From NCBI GenBank assembly GCA_963772675.1, contig CAVYYF010000007.1, forward strand, positions 459,843 through 523,842: DNA of 64,000 nucleotides, given 5' to 3'. A program made the position numbers and the translations under genes. Positions within the stretch are counted from its first letter, which is position 1; each line of letters starts with the position of its first letter. The notes below the pieces were generated by a model that was given only the letters and a program-made list of their open reading frames with translations, did no database searches and was not told where the DNA came from. Shown here piece after piece: positions 29,592-38,654 of the stretch. The stretch is from JAKAGZ01 sp963772675. Its GTDB lineage: Bacteria; Bacteroidota; Ignavibacteria; Ignavibacteriales; Ignavibacteriaceae.

Positions 29592-32201
29592 ATGATCGGC
29601 GAAACTATTCTGCATTATAAGATTCTCGAAAAATTAGGCGAAGGCGGAATGGGGGTAGTCTATAAAGCCGAGGATACAAAACTCAAACGCGAAGTCGCAA
29701 TTAAATTCCTGCCACACAACATTTCTGCAGATGACGATGACAGAAAAAGAGTCGAAATTGAAGCGCAGGCTGCCGCTTCTTTGAATCACCCCAACATTGC
29801 CCAGGTTTATGCAATTGAAGAGACTAAAAGTTCCAGGAATGAACTGGAAATTTTTATGGTTATGGAATTCATCGATGGAAAGGAATTAAGGAAAAAGATA
29901 AAAGAGGGCCCCACCACAACTGAAGAAGCAATCGAAATATCAACACAAATTGCCGAAGGACTGGAAGCCGCACACAAAAAAGGAATCGTTCACAGGGATA
30001 TAAAATCTCAAAACATAATGATCACGAACGACGGCAAAGTTAAAATATTGGATTTCGGACTGGCGAAAATGAGTGACAAATCTCAATTAACAAAGGATGG
30101 TTCCACAGTTGGAACGATTGCATATATGTCGCCGGAACAGGCAACCGGAGAAAAAATTGACAATCGAACTGACATATGGGCTTTTGGGGTTGTGCTTTAT
30201 GAGTTGCTAACGGGACACCAGCCGTTTGCTGCTCAATATGAACAGGCAGTTATTTATTCAATACTAAATGAGCCTGCTCCACCTATAGCAAATTATAATG
30301 AGAACTGTCCATCTACACTTATAAAAATTGTTAATAAATGCCTTGCTAAAAACCGCGATGAACGTTATCAGGCAATATCAGAAGTAATACATGATCTTCA
30401 GCTTTCTGAGACTGATACAGATTTTGGATTCAGAACAAAAACGATCAAAATCAAAAGGCAAGGGTCAAAAAAATCTGTAGGAAAGAAAATACTTACAATC
30501 ATCGCTGCGATAGCTGTGGTCATTACATTATCTTTCATTTTACCGGAAGTGTGGCAAAAAATTAAAGATATCGCAGGATGGAATTCCACTCCTGAAGAAC
30601 AGCATCTGATTATTTTGCCTTTAACAAATATTGGAGGCGATCATAACAAAGATGCATTTTGTGAAGGATTATTGGAAACTCTTACCAGCAATATTACACA
30701 ATTGGAACAGTTCCGCAGTTCGTTATGGGTTGTACCTGCAAGTGAGGTGATTCAAAATAATATTAAAAGCGCCAGTGAAGCTTATAAAAGGTATGGAGTA
30801 AATCTTGCTGTAACAGGTAGTATTCAATTTCTAAATGGTCTTATAAAGTTAAATTTAAACCTTGTTGACGCAAAAAATCTCCGGCAGCTAAATTCAGCAA
30901 TAATTAATATTAAAACAAAAGACATTTCTTCAATAGATAACAAGGCAGTTATTAAAATGCTGGAAATGCTTCACATAGAAATGGAACCTCAACTGAAAGG
31001 TCTTTTAGATGCCGGGAAAACGACTGTGCCTGAAGCTTATGAATACTATGTACAGGGAATTGGAAATCTTCAACAATTTCAAAATGCCAATAATGTGGAA
31101 GAAGGGATCAGACTCCTTAAACTTGCAATACAAATTGATACAAATTACGCACTGGCTTATGCAGGACTGGGAGAAGCATACTGGCGGGATTATGATCTTA
31201 CGAAGAAATCAAACCTGGTCGATCTTTCAATGAAGACAGCAAAAAAAGGTTATATGCTTGATAGTACGCTTGCATCGATCAATGTTACTCTCGGAATGAT
31301 ATATAACGGAACCGGAAATTATGACAAAGCAATTCTCCATTTCAAAAAAGCTTTAGCAAGTGAGCCTTCTGATGCTGCCGCGTTCAGGGGACTGGCAAAA
31401 GCGTATCATTTGGAAAACAAAGATTCGGAAGCTGAAGCAACTTATAAACAGGCTATTAGTTTAAAACCGGATTATTGGGCTGGTTACAATGACCTCGGTA
31501 TATACTATTATAGCCATGGCCGCTTCAAAGATGCAATTGAACAGTTCAATCAAGTTATAAAATGCACACCGAATAATTACCGTGGTTACAGCAATGTTGG
31601 TGCGATGTACTATTCACTCGGACGCCTGTCAGATGCCAGAAAGATGTTTGAACAATCAATACAGGTTCAACCCAATTATAATACATATTCAAACCTTGGT
31701 GTTTTATATTATAAAGGGTTGGAATTTGATAAAGCAGCTGAAATGTATCACGAAGCATTAAACCTGAACAATAATGACTATTTAATGTGGGGAAACCTTG
31801 CTTCTGCGCAGCATTGGATTCAGGGAAAAAGAAATGAGTCAATTGAAAATTATAAAAAAGCAATATCAATCGCTGAAAAACAACTGGAAGTAAATCCTAA
31901 TGATCCGGATGTTATTTCTAATTTAGCCGGATATTATGGCGATATCAACGACAGCACCAAAGCCTATGAAATGTTAAAAAAATCTCTTAAAATTGCTCCT
32001 GATAATTCTGATGTTTTATACAGGGCAGCTACAATAAATGAACATTTCAAGAACAGGGAAAAAGCATTATATTGGATAAAGAAAGCTCTTATTAAAGGAT
32101 ATTCAATATCAGATATAGAGCAGGAACCTGAACTAAAACAACTTGTTTCCGATGAACGATACAAACAGTTGGTAGCTGAATTAAATAAAAATAATAATTA
32201 A
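29592..32201 (+). CDS. Serine/threonine kinase 2: kinase, membrane helix, TolB/FlgO-like domain, TPRs
   Basis: The 869-residue protein begins MIGETILHYKILEKLGEGG and has a complete subfamily-A kinase domain (about 8-275): VVYKAEDTKLKREVAIKFLP, HRDIKSQN, LDFGLAKM, YMSPEQATG. A single membrane helix (ILTIIAAIAVVITLSFIL) lies around 300-320. The outer part starts with a TolB/FlgO-like domain (HLIILPLTNIGGDHNKDAFC, about 335-470) and ends in at least eight TPR-like repeats (YAGLGEAYWRDYD, YNDLGIYYYSHGRFKDAIEQF, YSNLGVLYYKGLEFDKAAEMY). The layout predicts a periplasmic sensor connected to a cytosolic kinase. It starts 93 bases after the STAS gene. Confidence 0.95.
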   Translation: MIGETILHYKILEKLGEGGMGVVYKAEDTKLKREVAIKFLPHNISADDDDRKRVEIEAQAAASLNHPNIAQVYAIEETKSSRNELEIFMVMEFIDGKELRKKIKEGPTTTEEAIEISTQIAEGLEAAHKKGIVHRDIKSQNIMITNDGKVKILDFGLAKMSDKSQLTKDGSTVGTIAYMSPEQATGEKIDNRTDIWAFGVVLYELLTGHQPFAAQYEQAVIYSILNEPAPPIANYNENCPSTLIKIVNKCLAKNRDERYQAISEVIHDLQLSETDTDFGFRTKTIKIKRQGSKKSVGKKILTIIAAIAVVITLSFILPEVWQKIKDIAGWNSTPEEQHLIILPLTNIGGDHNKDAFCEGLLETLTSNITQLEQFRSSLWVVPASEVIQNNIKSASEAYKRYGVNLAVTGSIQFLNGLIKLNLNLVDAKNLRQLNSAIINIKTKDISSIDNKAVIKMLEMLHIEMEPQLKGLLDAGKTTVPEAYEYYVQGIGNLQQFQNANNVEEGIRLLKLAIQIDTNYALAYAGLGEAYWRDYDLTKKSNLVDLSMKTAKKGYMLDSTLASINVTLGMIYNGTGNYDKAILHFKKALASEPSDAAAFRGLAKAYHLENKDSEAEATYKQAISLKPDYWAGYNDLGIYYYSHGRFKDAIEQFNQVIKCTPNNYRGYSNVGAMYYSLGRLSDARKMFEQSIQVQPNYNTYSNLGVLYYKGLEFDKAAEMYHEALNLNNNDYLMWGNLASAQHWIQGKRNESIENYKKAISIAEKQLEVNPNDPDVISNLAGYYGDINDSTKAYEMLKKSLKIAPDNSDVLYRAATINEHFKNREKALYWIKKALIKGYSISDIEQEPELKQLVSDERYKQLVAELNKNNN

Positions 32202-32257
32202 TACCCTCTTTTCTTAAAACTATTTTAAATATCTGTTTCAACAATCAGGAGGTAAGG

Positions 32258-32689
32258 ATGAGTGCAAAACTAAAACTGTTTTCAGTGGTTTTTATTTTAG
32301 CAGTATTTCTGACGGGATTTTTAACTCCACCGCCGCCCCCGGCATCAAATACAACAACTTTAATTGTTATGAAGGTGGGTGATGTCTGGAAAGTCGTTGA
32401 CGCAACCGATTCAACGAATACGAAGATAAAAGTAAAAAAGAAAGATACAATTGTATGGAAAGTAGAAGGTACAGAGGCAGTATTTCAATTCCCACAGCAA
32501 TTATTTGACGCGGTTGATAGTTCTGACAACCTCACCGATGGATACATGAAGACGGTTAAAAACGGACATAAGCTTAAACTAAAAATCAGAAGTGATGCTG
32601 CATCAGGAACTTATGAATATGCAGTATTTTGTACAACCGGTGGTGTATTTGCCAAAGGTGGATCACCTCCGAAAATAGTTGTGGAATAA
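32258..32689 (+). CDS. Secreted cupredoxin-like protein, probably without copper
   Basis: AGGAGG precedes the ATG. The 143-residue product has a signal segment (LFSVVFILAVFLTGFL) and a PPPPP stretch. The remaining 110 residues are beta-rich: VMKVGDVWKVVDATDS, KDTIVWKVEGTEAVFQF, SGTYEYAVFC and GSPPKIVVE. That order resembles a cupredoxin fold, in which a strand before the C terminus carries Cys and His ligands. A cysteine is present (AVFCTTGG), but the histidines are absent, so a type 1 copper site is unlikely. It sits between kinases 2 and 3 and could be an exported partner of their sensors. No function can be assigned. Confidence 0.55.
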   Translation: MSAKLKLFSVVFILAVFLTGFLTPPPPPASNTTTLIVMKVGDVWKVVDATDSTNTKIKVKKKDTIVWKVEGTEAVFQFPQQLFDAVDSSDNLTDGYMKTVKNGHKLKLKIRSDAASGTYEYAVFCTTGGVFAKGGSPPKIVVE

Positions 32690-32917
32690 ATAACTAATAA
32701 AAGAAGGTTTTTAGTATTCCTGGTATCCAGATAAATTAAACGTAAGTTCAATAAATATTTCTAGATTAAAAATTAAATTTACATTTATTTTACGCAATTG
32801 TATGCCTAAGTTGGGAAAACGGTAAGTTATCTTTATCCGCTTTTACAAAAAAAATTCTCTATAGAAAACCGCCTGGCCAAATTATTTATAACTAATAATA
32901 GAAATGAAGGTTTAATT

Positions 32918-35725
32918 ATGATCGGTGAAACAATTCTTCACTACAAAATTTTAGAAAAGCTTGGTGAAGGAGGGATGGGCGAAGTCTTCAAAGCGCAGGA
33001 CACAAAACTCGACCGCTTTGTTGCACTCAAGTTCCTCCCTTCAAATGTAGTTTCTTCTGAAGAAGAAAAAGCCAGGTTTATCCAGGAAGCAAAAGCTGCC
33101 TCTTCAATGAATCATCCGAATGTCTGTACTATCTATGATATTCAGGAGCATGAAGGTCCCTCCTCAGTACAAGGTGCTGCGGCGGGCAAGCAACTTTTTA
33201 TAGTAATGGAATATATTGATGGCTCAACACTCAGAGATACAAAACAAACTCTTTCTGAAAAAAGGATTCTTGACATCGCAATTCAGGTTGCTGAAGGTTT
33301 GGGAGCCGCACACGAAAAAGGAATAGTCCATCGTGATATAAAACCTGAAAACATTATGATCAGAAAAGATGGTATTGCTCAAATAATGGATTTCGGACTT
33401 GCCAAACTTTATACCTCCAGCAATGTGTCAAGACTTACAAAAGCCGGCACAACAATGGGAACGATGGGTTATATGTCACCCGAACAGGTGCAGGGTTTAG
33501 ACCTCGATCACCGCAGTGATATATTTTCCCTGGGAGTTGTGTTGTATGAATTATTAGCTGGTGAATCCCCTTTCAAAGGTATGCACGAGACGGCAATAAT
33601 GTATGAGATTGTAAATGTTGAAGCTCCGCCAATTGCAACTGTAAAAACAGATATTGATCCTCAGCTGGATGGACTAATTCTTGAATGTCTTGAAAAAGAA
33701 AAAGATGAAAGGTGCCAGAGCGCAAAAGAACTTGCAAAAAATCTCAGGAAAATTAAACGAGTTTCTACAGGATCCAGAACCAGCAGGATATACAATGTTA
33801 ATTCAGGAATAAACAGAACTGCGGTTCAGCAGAATACGGCAACAAATCTCTCAGGACCGCTGGTTTACGACGATATTCCGGTTACTAAATTATTAAGGAA
33901 TATAGTCTACAACAGGAAAATACTATGGACCGGTATATCAGTATTTTTTATTGCTACTCTCCTTCTACTATATATTAACTTGTCAAAATCAAATTCCGGT
34001 AATTCAATTGGAAGCAATTTATTTGCTGCTTCAGTTGATCCACCGGCAAATTATAAATTTGCTTTTGCAGTAGATCAGCTTGAAGGAGTACATCTTGCCG
34101 TTTCACCTGACGGTAAAATGCTTGCTTTTGTGGCTCAGGATTCGATCGGCAACAGTTCTCTATGGGTAAGACAGCTTGATGCTCTTACTGCACAAAAACT
34201 CAATGGAACAGACCATGCTATTTATCCTTTCTGGTCTTATGATAGCAAATATATAGCCTATTTTGCTGACGGAAAGCTAAAAAAAATACTTGCATCAGGA
34301 GGACCGAGCATTACAATTTGCAAATCTAACTCAGGCAGAGGCGGGAGCTGGAATCAAAATGATATGATTGTGTTCGAGCCTGACCAAAATGACGGAATAT
34401 TTAAAGTTCCGGCAAGCGGGGGCGAACCAAAAGAGATTACAAAGCTTGACACTGCAAAGGGCGAAAGTACACACAGATGGCCCTGTTTTTTACCGGATGG
34501 GAATCACTTTATTTTTTACTCAAGAGTGACCGGAAATTCGCAGGAAGGAGATGCAATTTATGTATCATCGCTAGATGGGAAAGAAATAAAAAAATTATTT
34601 ACAGCACATTCAAATGCTGTTTATGTAGATAATAATATTTTGTATGTGCAGGACAATACTCTGATGGCACAGCCTTTTGATCCCGACAAACTGGAATTAA
34701 AGGGAGAGGCCGTTCCAATTGAAGAGAATGTATTATTCACGCAGAGATTTAATTGTGGAGTCTTTTCTGTTTCCCGGAACGGTGTATTATTTTACCAGAG
34801 AGGTAACACGACCACCGGAATGCAACTTGCCTGGTATGATAGAAACGGCAAGCAGGAAATCGTTTTGGGAAAGATTAATGATTACAGGGATGCAGCTTTG
34901 TCTCCCGACGAATCAAAAATAGCCCTTTCAATTTATGATGATAATTCAAGGGATCAGAATATTTGGATATATGATATCAATAGGAAAATTTATACTCGTT
35001 TTACTTTCTCAGGCTCCAAAGATCAATACTCTCTTTGGTCATACAACGGGAAATGGATTGTATATTCTTCAAACCGGAATAATGGGAAAGCCGATTTGTA
35101 TATGAAATCATCAAACGGAGTCGGAGATGTTATCCAATTAACTAATACGGGTAGCAGTGATATAGTTCCAATAGACTGGACCTCAGACAACAAATATATA
35201 GGATTTACCCAGTCTAATCCCGATACAAAATTCGATGTTTATGTATTACCGATTACAAATATTCCGGATACAGGCAAGATAAAACCAATAACAATATTTA
35301 AGACCCAATTCAATGAATTTGGCGTATGGTTTTCTCCTGACAGTAAATGGATCATATACGGCACAGATGAAACAGGACAAGTCCAATTGTATGTAAGCCC
35401 GTTTCCTAACGTTGCCGAAGGTAAGTGGCAGGTGTCAACTTCCGGGATCAAAGATTTCGCCAAATGGAATTCAAATGGCAAAGGGATTTACTATACAAGC
35501 CCTAATAATAAAGTAGTGTATACGGAAGTAAATCCACACGGTTCTGAATTTAATATAGGCAAAACCACTGCGCTTTTCGATATCCCTTTTTCAGGGAGAG
35601 CAGTATTAAGTGGAGTAACTAAAGATGATAAACATTTTCTGTTCCGTATTCCCGTGCAAAGTACTGAGACTCCTCCTCTTACAATAGTTACTAATTGGGA
35701 TAATAAATTAAAACAAAAGGATTAA
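32918..35725 (+). CDS. Serine/threonine kinase 3: kinase, membrane helix, PD40/TolB-type propeller
   Basis: The 935-residue protein has a complete subfamily-B kinase domain (about 8-280): GEGGMGEVFKAQDTKLDRFV, VALKF, HRDIKPEN, MDFGLAKLY and GYMSPEQVQG. A small insert (EHEGPSSVQGAAAGKQLF) lies between strands 4 and 5. After the juxtamembrane stretch SRIYNVNSG, a helix (ILWTGISVFFIATLLLLYI, about 335-355) crosses the membrane. The outer part is a propeller with SPDGK-type blades (VSPDGKMLAFVAQDS, YPFWSYDSKYIAYFADGKL, FSPDSKWIIYGTDE), as in TolB and PD40 repeats. It is followed two bases later by kinase 4, so the two are co-transcribed. Confidence 0.95.
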   Translation: MIGETILHYKILEKLGEGGMGEVFKAQDTKLDRFVALKFLPSNVVSSEEEKARFIQEAKAASSMNHPNVCTIYDIQEHEGPSSVQGAAAGKQLFIVMEYIDGSTLRDTKQTLSEKRILDIAIQVAEGLGAAHEKGIVHRDIKPENIMIRKDGIAQIMDFGLAKLYTSSNVSRLTKAGTTMGTMGYMSPEQVQGLDLDHRSDIFSLGVVLYELLAGESPFKGMHETAIMYEIVNVEAPPIATVKTDIDPQLDGLILECLEKEKDERCQSAKELAKNLRKIKRVSTGSRTSRIYNVNSGINRTAVQQNTATNLSGPLVYDDIPVTKLLRNIVYNRKILWTGISVFFIATLLLLYINLSKSNSGNSIGSNLFAASVDPPANYKFAFAVDQLEGVHLAVSPDGKMLAFVAQDSIGNSSLWVRQLDALTAQKLNGTDHAIYPFWSYDSKYIAYFADGKLKKILASGGPSITICKSNSGRGGSWNQNDMIVFEPDQNDGIFKVPASGGEPKEITKLDTAKGESTHRWPCFLPDGNHFIFYSRVTGNSQEGDAIYVSSLDGKEIKKLFTAHSNAVYVDNNILYVQDNTLMAQPFDPDKLELKGEAVPIEENVLFTQRFNCGVFSVSRNGVLFYQRGNTTTGMQLAWYDRNGKQEIVLGKINDYRDAALSPDESKIALSIYDDNSRDQNIWIYDINRKIYTRFTFSGSKDQYSLWSYNGKWIVYSSNRNNGKADLYMKSSNGVGDVIQLTNTGSSDIVPIDWTSDNKYIGFTQSNPDTKFDVYVLPITNIPDTGKIKPITIFKTQFNEFGVWFSPDSKWIIYGTDETGQVQLYVSPFPNVAEGKWQVSTSGIKDFAKWNSNGKGIYYTSPNNKVVYTEVNPHGSEFNIGKTTALFDIPFSGRAVLSGVTKDDKHFLFRIPVQSTETPPLTIVTNWDNKLKQKD

Positions 35726-35727
35726 GA

Positions 35728-38422
35728 ATGATTGGTGAAACTATACTTCATTACAAGATAATGGAGAAACTTGGCGAAGGCGGAATGGGCGAAGTCTTCA
35801 AAGCCCAGGATACAAAACTCGACCGCTTTGTTGCTTTGAAATTTCTTCCGTCAAAACTAACTGCAACTGAAGATGAAAAGGCACGTTTCATTCAGGAAGC
35901 TAAAACCGCTTCTGCGATGAATCATCCGAATGTCTGTACTATTTATTCTATTGAAGAATATGAGAATAAAAATGGCGATAAGCAGTTATTCATTGCGATG
36001 GAATTTGTGGACGGAAAAACTTTAACCGATAAGAAAGAAACTCTCTCCGATAAACAAAAACTTGAAATCGGAATTCAGGTTGCTGAAGGATTTAGCCGCC
36101 GCACACGAAAAAGGAATAGTGCACAGGGATATTAAGCCCGATAACATAATGATCCGTAAAGACGGCAGAGTGCAGATTATGGATTTCGGACTGGCAAAAC
36201 TTTATTCTTCAGGAAATATTTCCCGGCTTACAAAAGCAGGAACAACTCTTGGAACAATGGGATATATGTCCCCCGAACAAATACAGGGACAGGACGTTGA
36301 CCACAGGACAGACATTTTTTCACTCGGTGTAGTGCTTTATGAATTATTTGCAGGCATCTCCCCTTTCAAGGGAATGCACGAAGCAGCACTGATTTATGAA
36401 ATTGTAAATACGGATGTACCGCCAATTTCAGAAGACAAACCTGATATTGATCCCGAACTGGAGAGATTGATTCTTGAATGCCTTGAAAAAGACCCTATGG
36501 ACAGGTGCCAGTCTGCGGCAGAGCTTGCACGTAATTTAAGAAGACTAAAAAGAGTATCAAGCGGATCAAGAACTGCATCGAGGATTCAGCAAGCGGTTCC
36601 GGTAGCTAAAGAGCGGAAGCTGGAAATTAAGAAATGGAAGATTACATCAATTGTTCTTGCTGTTTTATGTACAGCTGCAATTGTATTATTGTTTTATTTT
36701 ATCACTTTGCCCGAGCCGGGCAATGATCTCACTTCCTATAATTATACGCCGTTTGAAACGGATGGGGTTACAAAAGAAGGGGCCTGGTCTCCCGATGGCA
36801 AATCAATAGTTTTCACAAAATATTATGAAGGAACCTGGCAATTGCTTATGCGTTCAATAGATAACCCCAGGTCCAAGCTGCTTGAGACAACTGAATCAAA
36901 GGAAGGTTTTTTTAATATATTCTGGGCCCCTGATGGAAACAATATCTATTTTATCGAAGATTATAGACTCAAAAATATCGGGCTGGCTGGTGGAAACCCC
37001 AAATTCATAACAAAATATTCTACTCCGGCGGCGGGAATTTCACCGGATAATAAAACTCTGGCAGTTTGGGCACCTAAAAGGATTGTAGATTCTACATCTG
37101 TTGATGTGTCCCTATTAATGACTTCTCCCGAAGGTGGTAAAATCAGAGCTTATAATCCGGACCCATTTAAAAATTCACTTGTTGTTTCTCCGGATTACAT
37201 TCGTTTTTCTCCTGATGGTTCAAAAATAGCGCTCGGAATAACAACCGGTCAAGGGAGTCAATTCTGGATTCTACCCTTGCCGGACGGACCTGATGCCAAA
37301 CCATTTCAAATATTCAAAGACATTAAATGGAAGAATGAGTTGCCGAAGTTTGAATGGCTCGCCGATTCAAAGGATTTTGTTTTAGCCGTTGACGGTAATT
37401 TGTGGATTGCAAATACTGATAATGGGAAAATGCGAAAAATTACCGAATCCGTTTTAAATGAAAATCTTGCGGCTATATCTCCGGACCACAAACGTCTGCT
37501 TATTCAGGAAAGTAATGCAAATTATGATATCGTTATGCTCCCATTCGACGGTTCACCACTACAACGTATAAAAGCAACTTCAGTCGATGAATATTCCGCT
37601 ACAGTATCAAGAGATGGAAAATTAATGGCATATGTAACAAATAAGACGGGTAATGAAGAAATATGGCTGGAGGATGAAGCAGGCAATGAATATCCTGTGG
37701 TTACTAACGGAAACTTTCCGGACAGCACAATCAGCACTTTTCCCGCCGCTAAAATTTCACCGGACGGAAAACATATTGCATACTTTAGATTCGGAGGTGG
37801 GAAATCAATCAGAGAATTGTGGGTTTCAAATTCTGAAGGCGGTAAACCTATACCTGTCATCGCAGATAGTGGAATCGTACATAATTTCTGCTGGTCACCG
37901 GATGGGAATAGCCTGTATACAAGTTTATTCGGCCGTGACAATAATTCCAATAAAATTATACCTCTTGGAAATGGCAAGGTTACCAACCTCCCGGATTCAG
38001 CAGCTACATATGCGGATCCTGCCTGGTCGCCTGATGGTAAGTGGGTTGCTTTTCCAAAAGAGAGTAGTTCAAAATATCCAACAGGACGTATACTATTATT
38101 ATCACCGGATGGCAAAAAATCTAAGATAATAATTTCACCTGTTTCTCCATCTGCCGTTTATTACAATTTAACGTGGTCGCGTAGCAGCAAATTATTGTAC
38201 ATAGCTTCATCCACAGAAAAAGAAAGCCGGCTGGATGTTATCGATATTGAAACAGGTAAATCCCGAAAAATAGCGAGTTACGGATTTGATGTTGCACTGG
38301 GTTATGATCAAACCCAGTGTTCAATTGCCAGCATTTCAAGCGACGGAAAAGGATTACTTGTAAACGCAAGATTTGCAAACGGAAGTTTGTACATTTTAGA
38401 TGGCGCGTTGGGAAATGAATAA
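35728..38422 (+). CDS. Serine/threonine kinase 4: kinase, membrane helix, PD40/TolB-type propeller (one frameshift)
   Basis: The start is two bases after kinase 3. The frame is open to 36135, but one extra T in the TTT near 36090 (after QVAEG) breaks it. Continuing in the frame that ends at 38422 restores LAAAHEKGIVHRDIKPDNIM, DFGLAKLY and GYMSPEQIQG. The full product would be about 897 residues, with a membrane helix (ITSIVLAVLCTAAIVLLFYF) near 306-326 and a propeller (WSPDGKSIVFTKYYEG, FSPDGSKIALGITTG, WSPDGKWVAFPKESS). A second start in the good frame inside the kinase domain (36062) would give a product without the G loop and lysine, hence inactive. Confidence 0.88.
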
Positions 38423-38428
38423 TTAATT

Positions 38429-38456
38429 GTAGAGACGGGGCATGCCCCGTCTCTAC
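38429..38456. repeat. 28-bp perfect palindrome
   Basis: GTAGAGACGGGGCA is followed without a spacer by its exact reverse complement TGCCCCGTCTCTAC. It lies seven bases after the stop of kinase 4 and has no T-run, so it looks like a small dispersed palindromic (REP/MITE-like) repeat, though a hairpin here could also protect or end the message. Confidence 0.85.
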
Positions 38457-38480
38457 GAAAAATCCACAACAGGATAAAAT

Positions 38481-38654
38481 ATGATTGGTGAAGCTATTCT
38501 ATATTATAAGATAGTAGAGAAATTAGGCGAACCTTCCTGCGCTCCTGAATGCAGAGCTTCGGCAGGCAGGGTCGGACTTGCCCGCCCGTCTTGTCTCGGC
38601 TGCCAAGCCGAGACAGGCCGGAACCGTCAGAATAATAATTTAGGGAAAATATGA
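38481..38654 (+). pseudogene. Truncated kinase head 3 (57 codons) carrying a GC-rich insert
   Basis: From ATG 38481 the frame reads MIGEAILYYKIVEKLGE and then changes to PSCAPECRASAGRVGLARPS and further Cys/Arg/Gly-rich sequence, which is the translation of inserted GC-rich palindromic DNA. The stop TGA at 38652-38654 overlaps the ATG of kinase 5 (38651). The break lies at the G-loop codons, as in head 1. Confidence 0.8.
38536..38624. repeat. GC-rich palindromic insert
   Basis: About 90 bases of GC-rich sequence interrupt an AT-rich region. They include a perfect 10-bp hairpin, TGTCTCGGCT (38592-38601) and AGCCGAGACA (38606-38615), and a stretch with GCTTCGGCAGGCAGGG near 38562. The composition differs sharply from both sides and resembles small dispersed repeat elements of candidate-phylum and Bacteroidota genomes. 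Confidence 0.65.

Noticed and set aside
37522..38115. Minus-strand open frame of 197 codons opposite kinase 4
   Set aside because: The product is low-complexity sequence mirroring the SPDG repeats of the propeller; no start signal or family resemblance.
36062..38422. Separate second gene with its own start at 36062
   Set aside because: It lies inside the kinase domain and would lack the G loop and catalytic lysine; one extra T near 36090 explains the break.
38429..38456. Rho-independent terminator after kinase 4
   Set aside because: The palindrome is perfect, but no T-run follows on either strand, so a dispersed repeat is the better reading.
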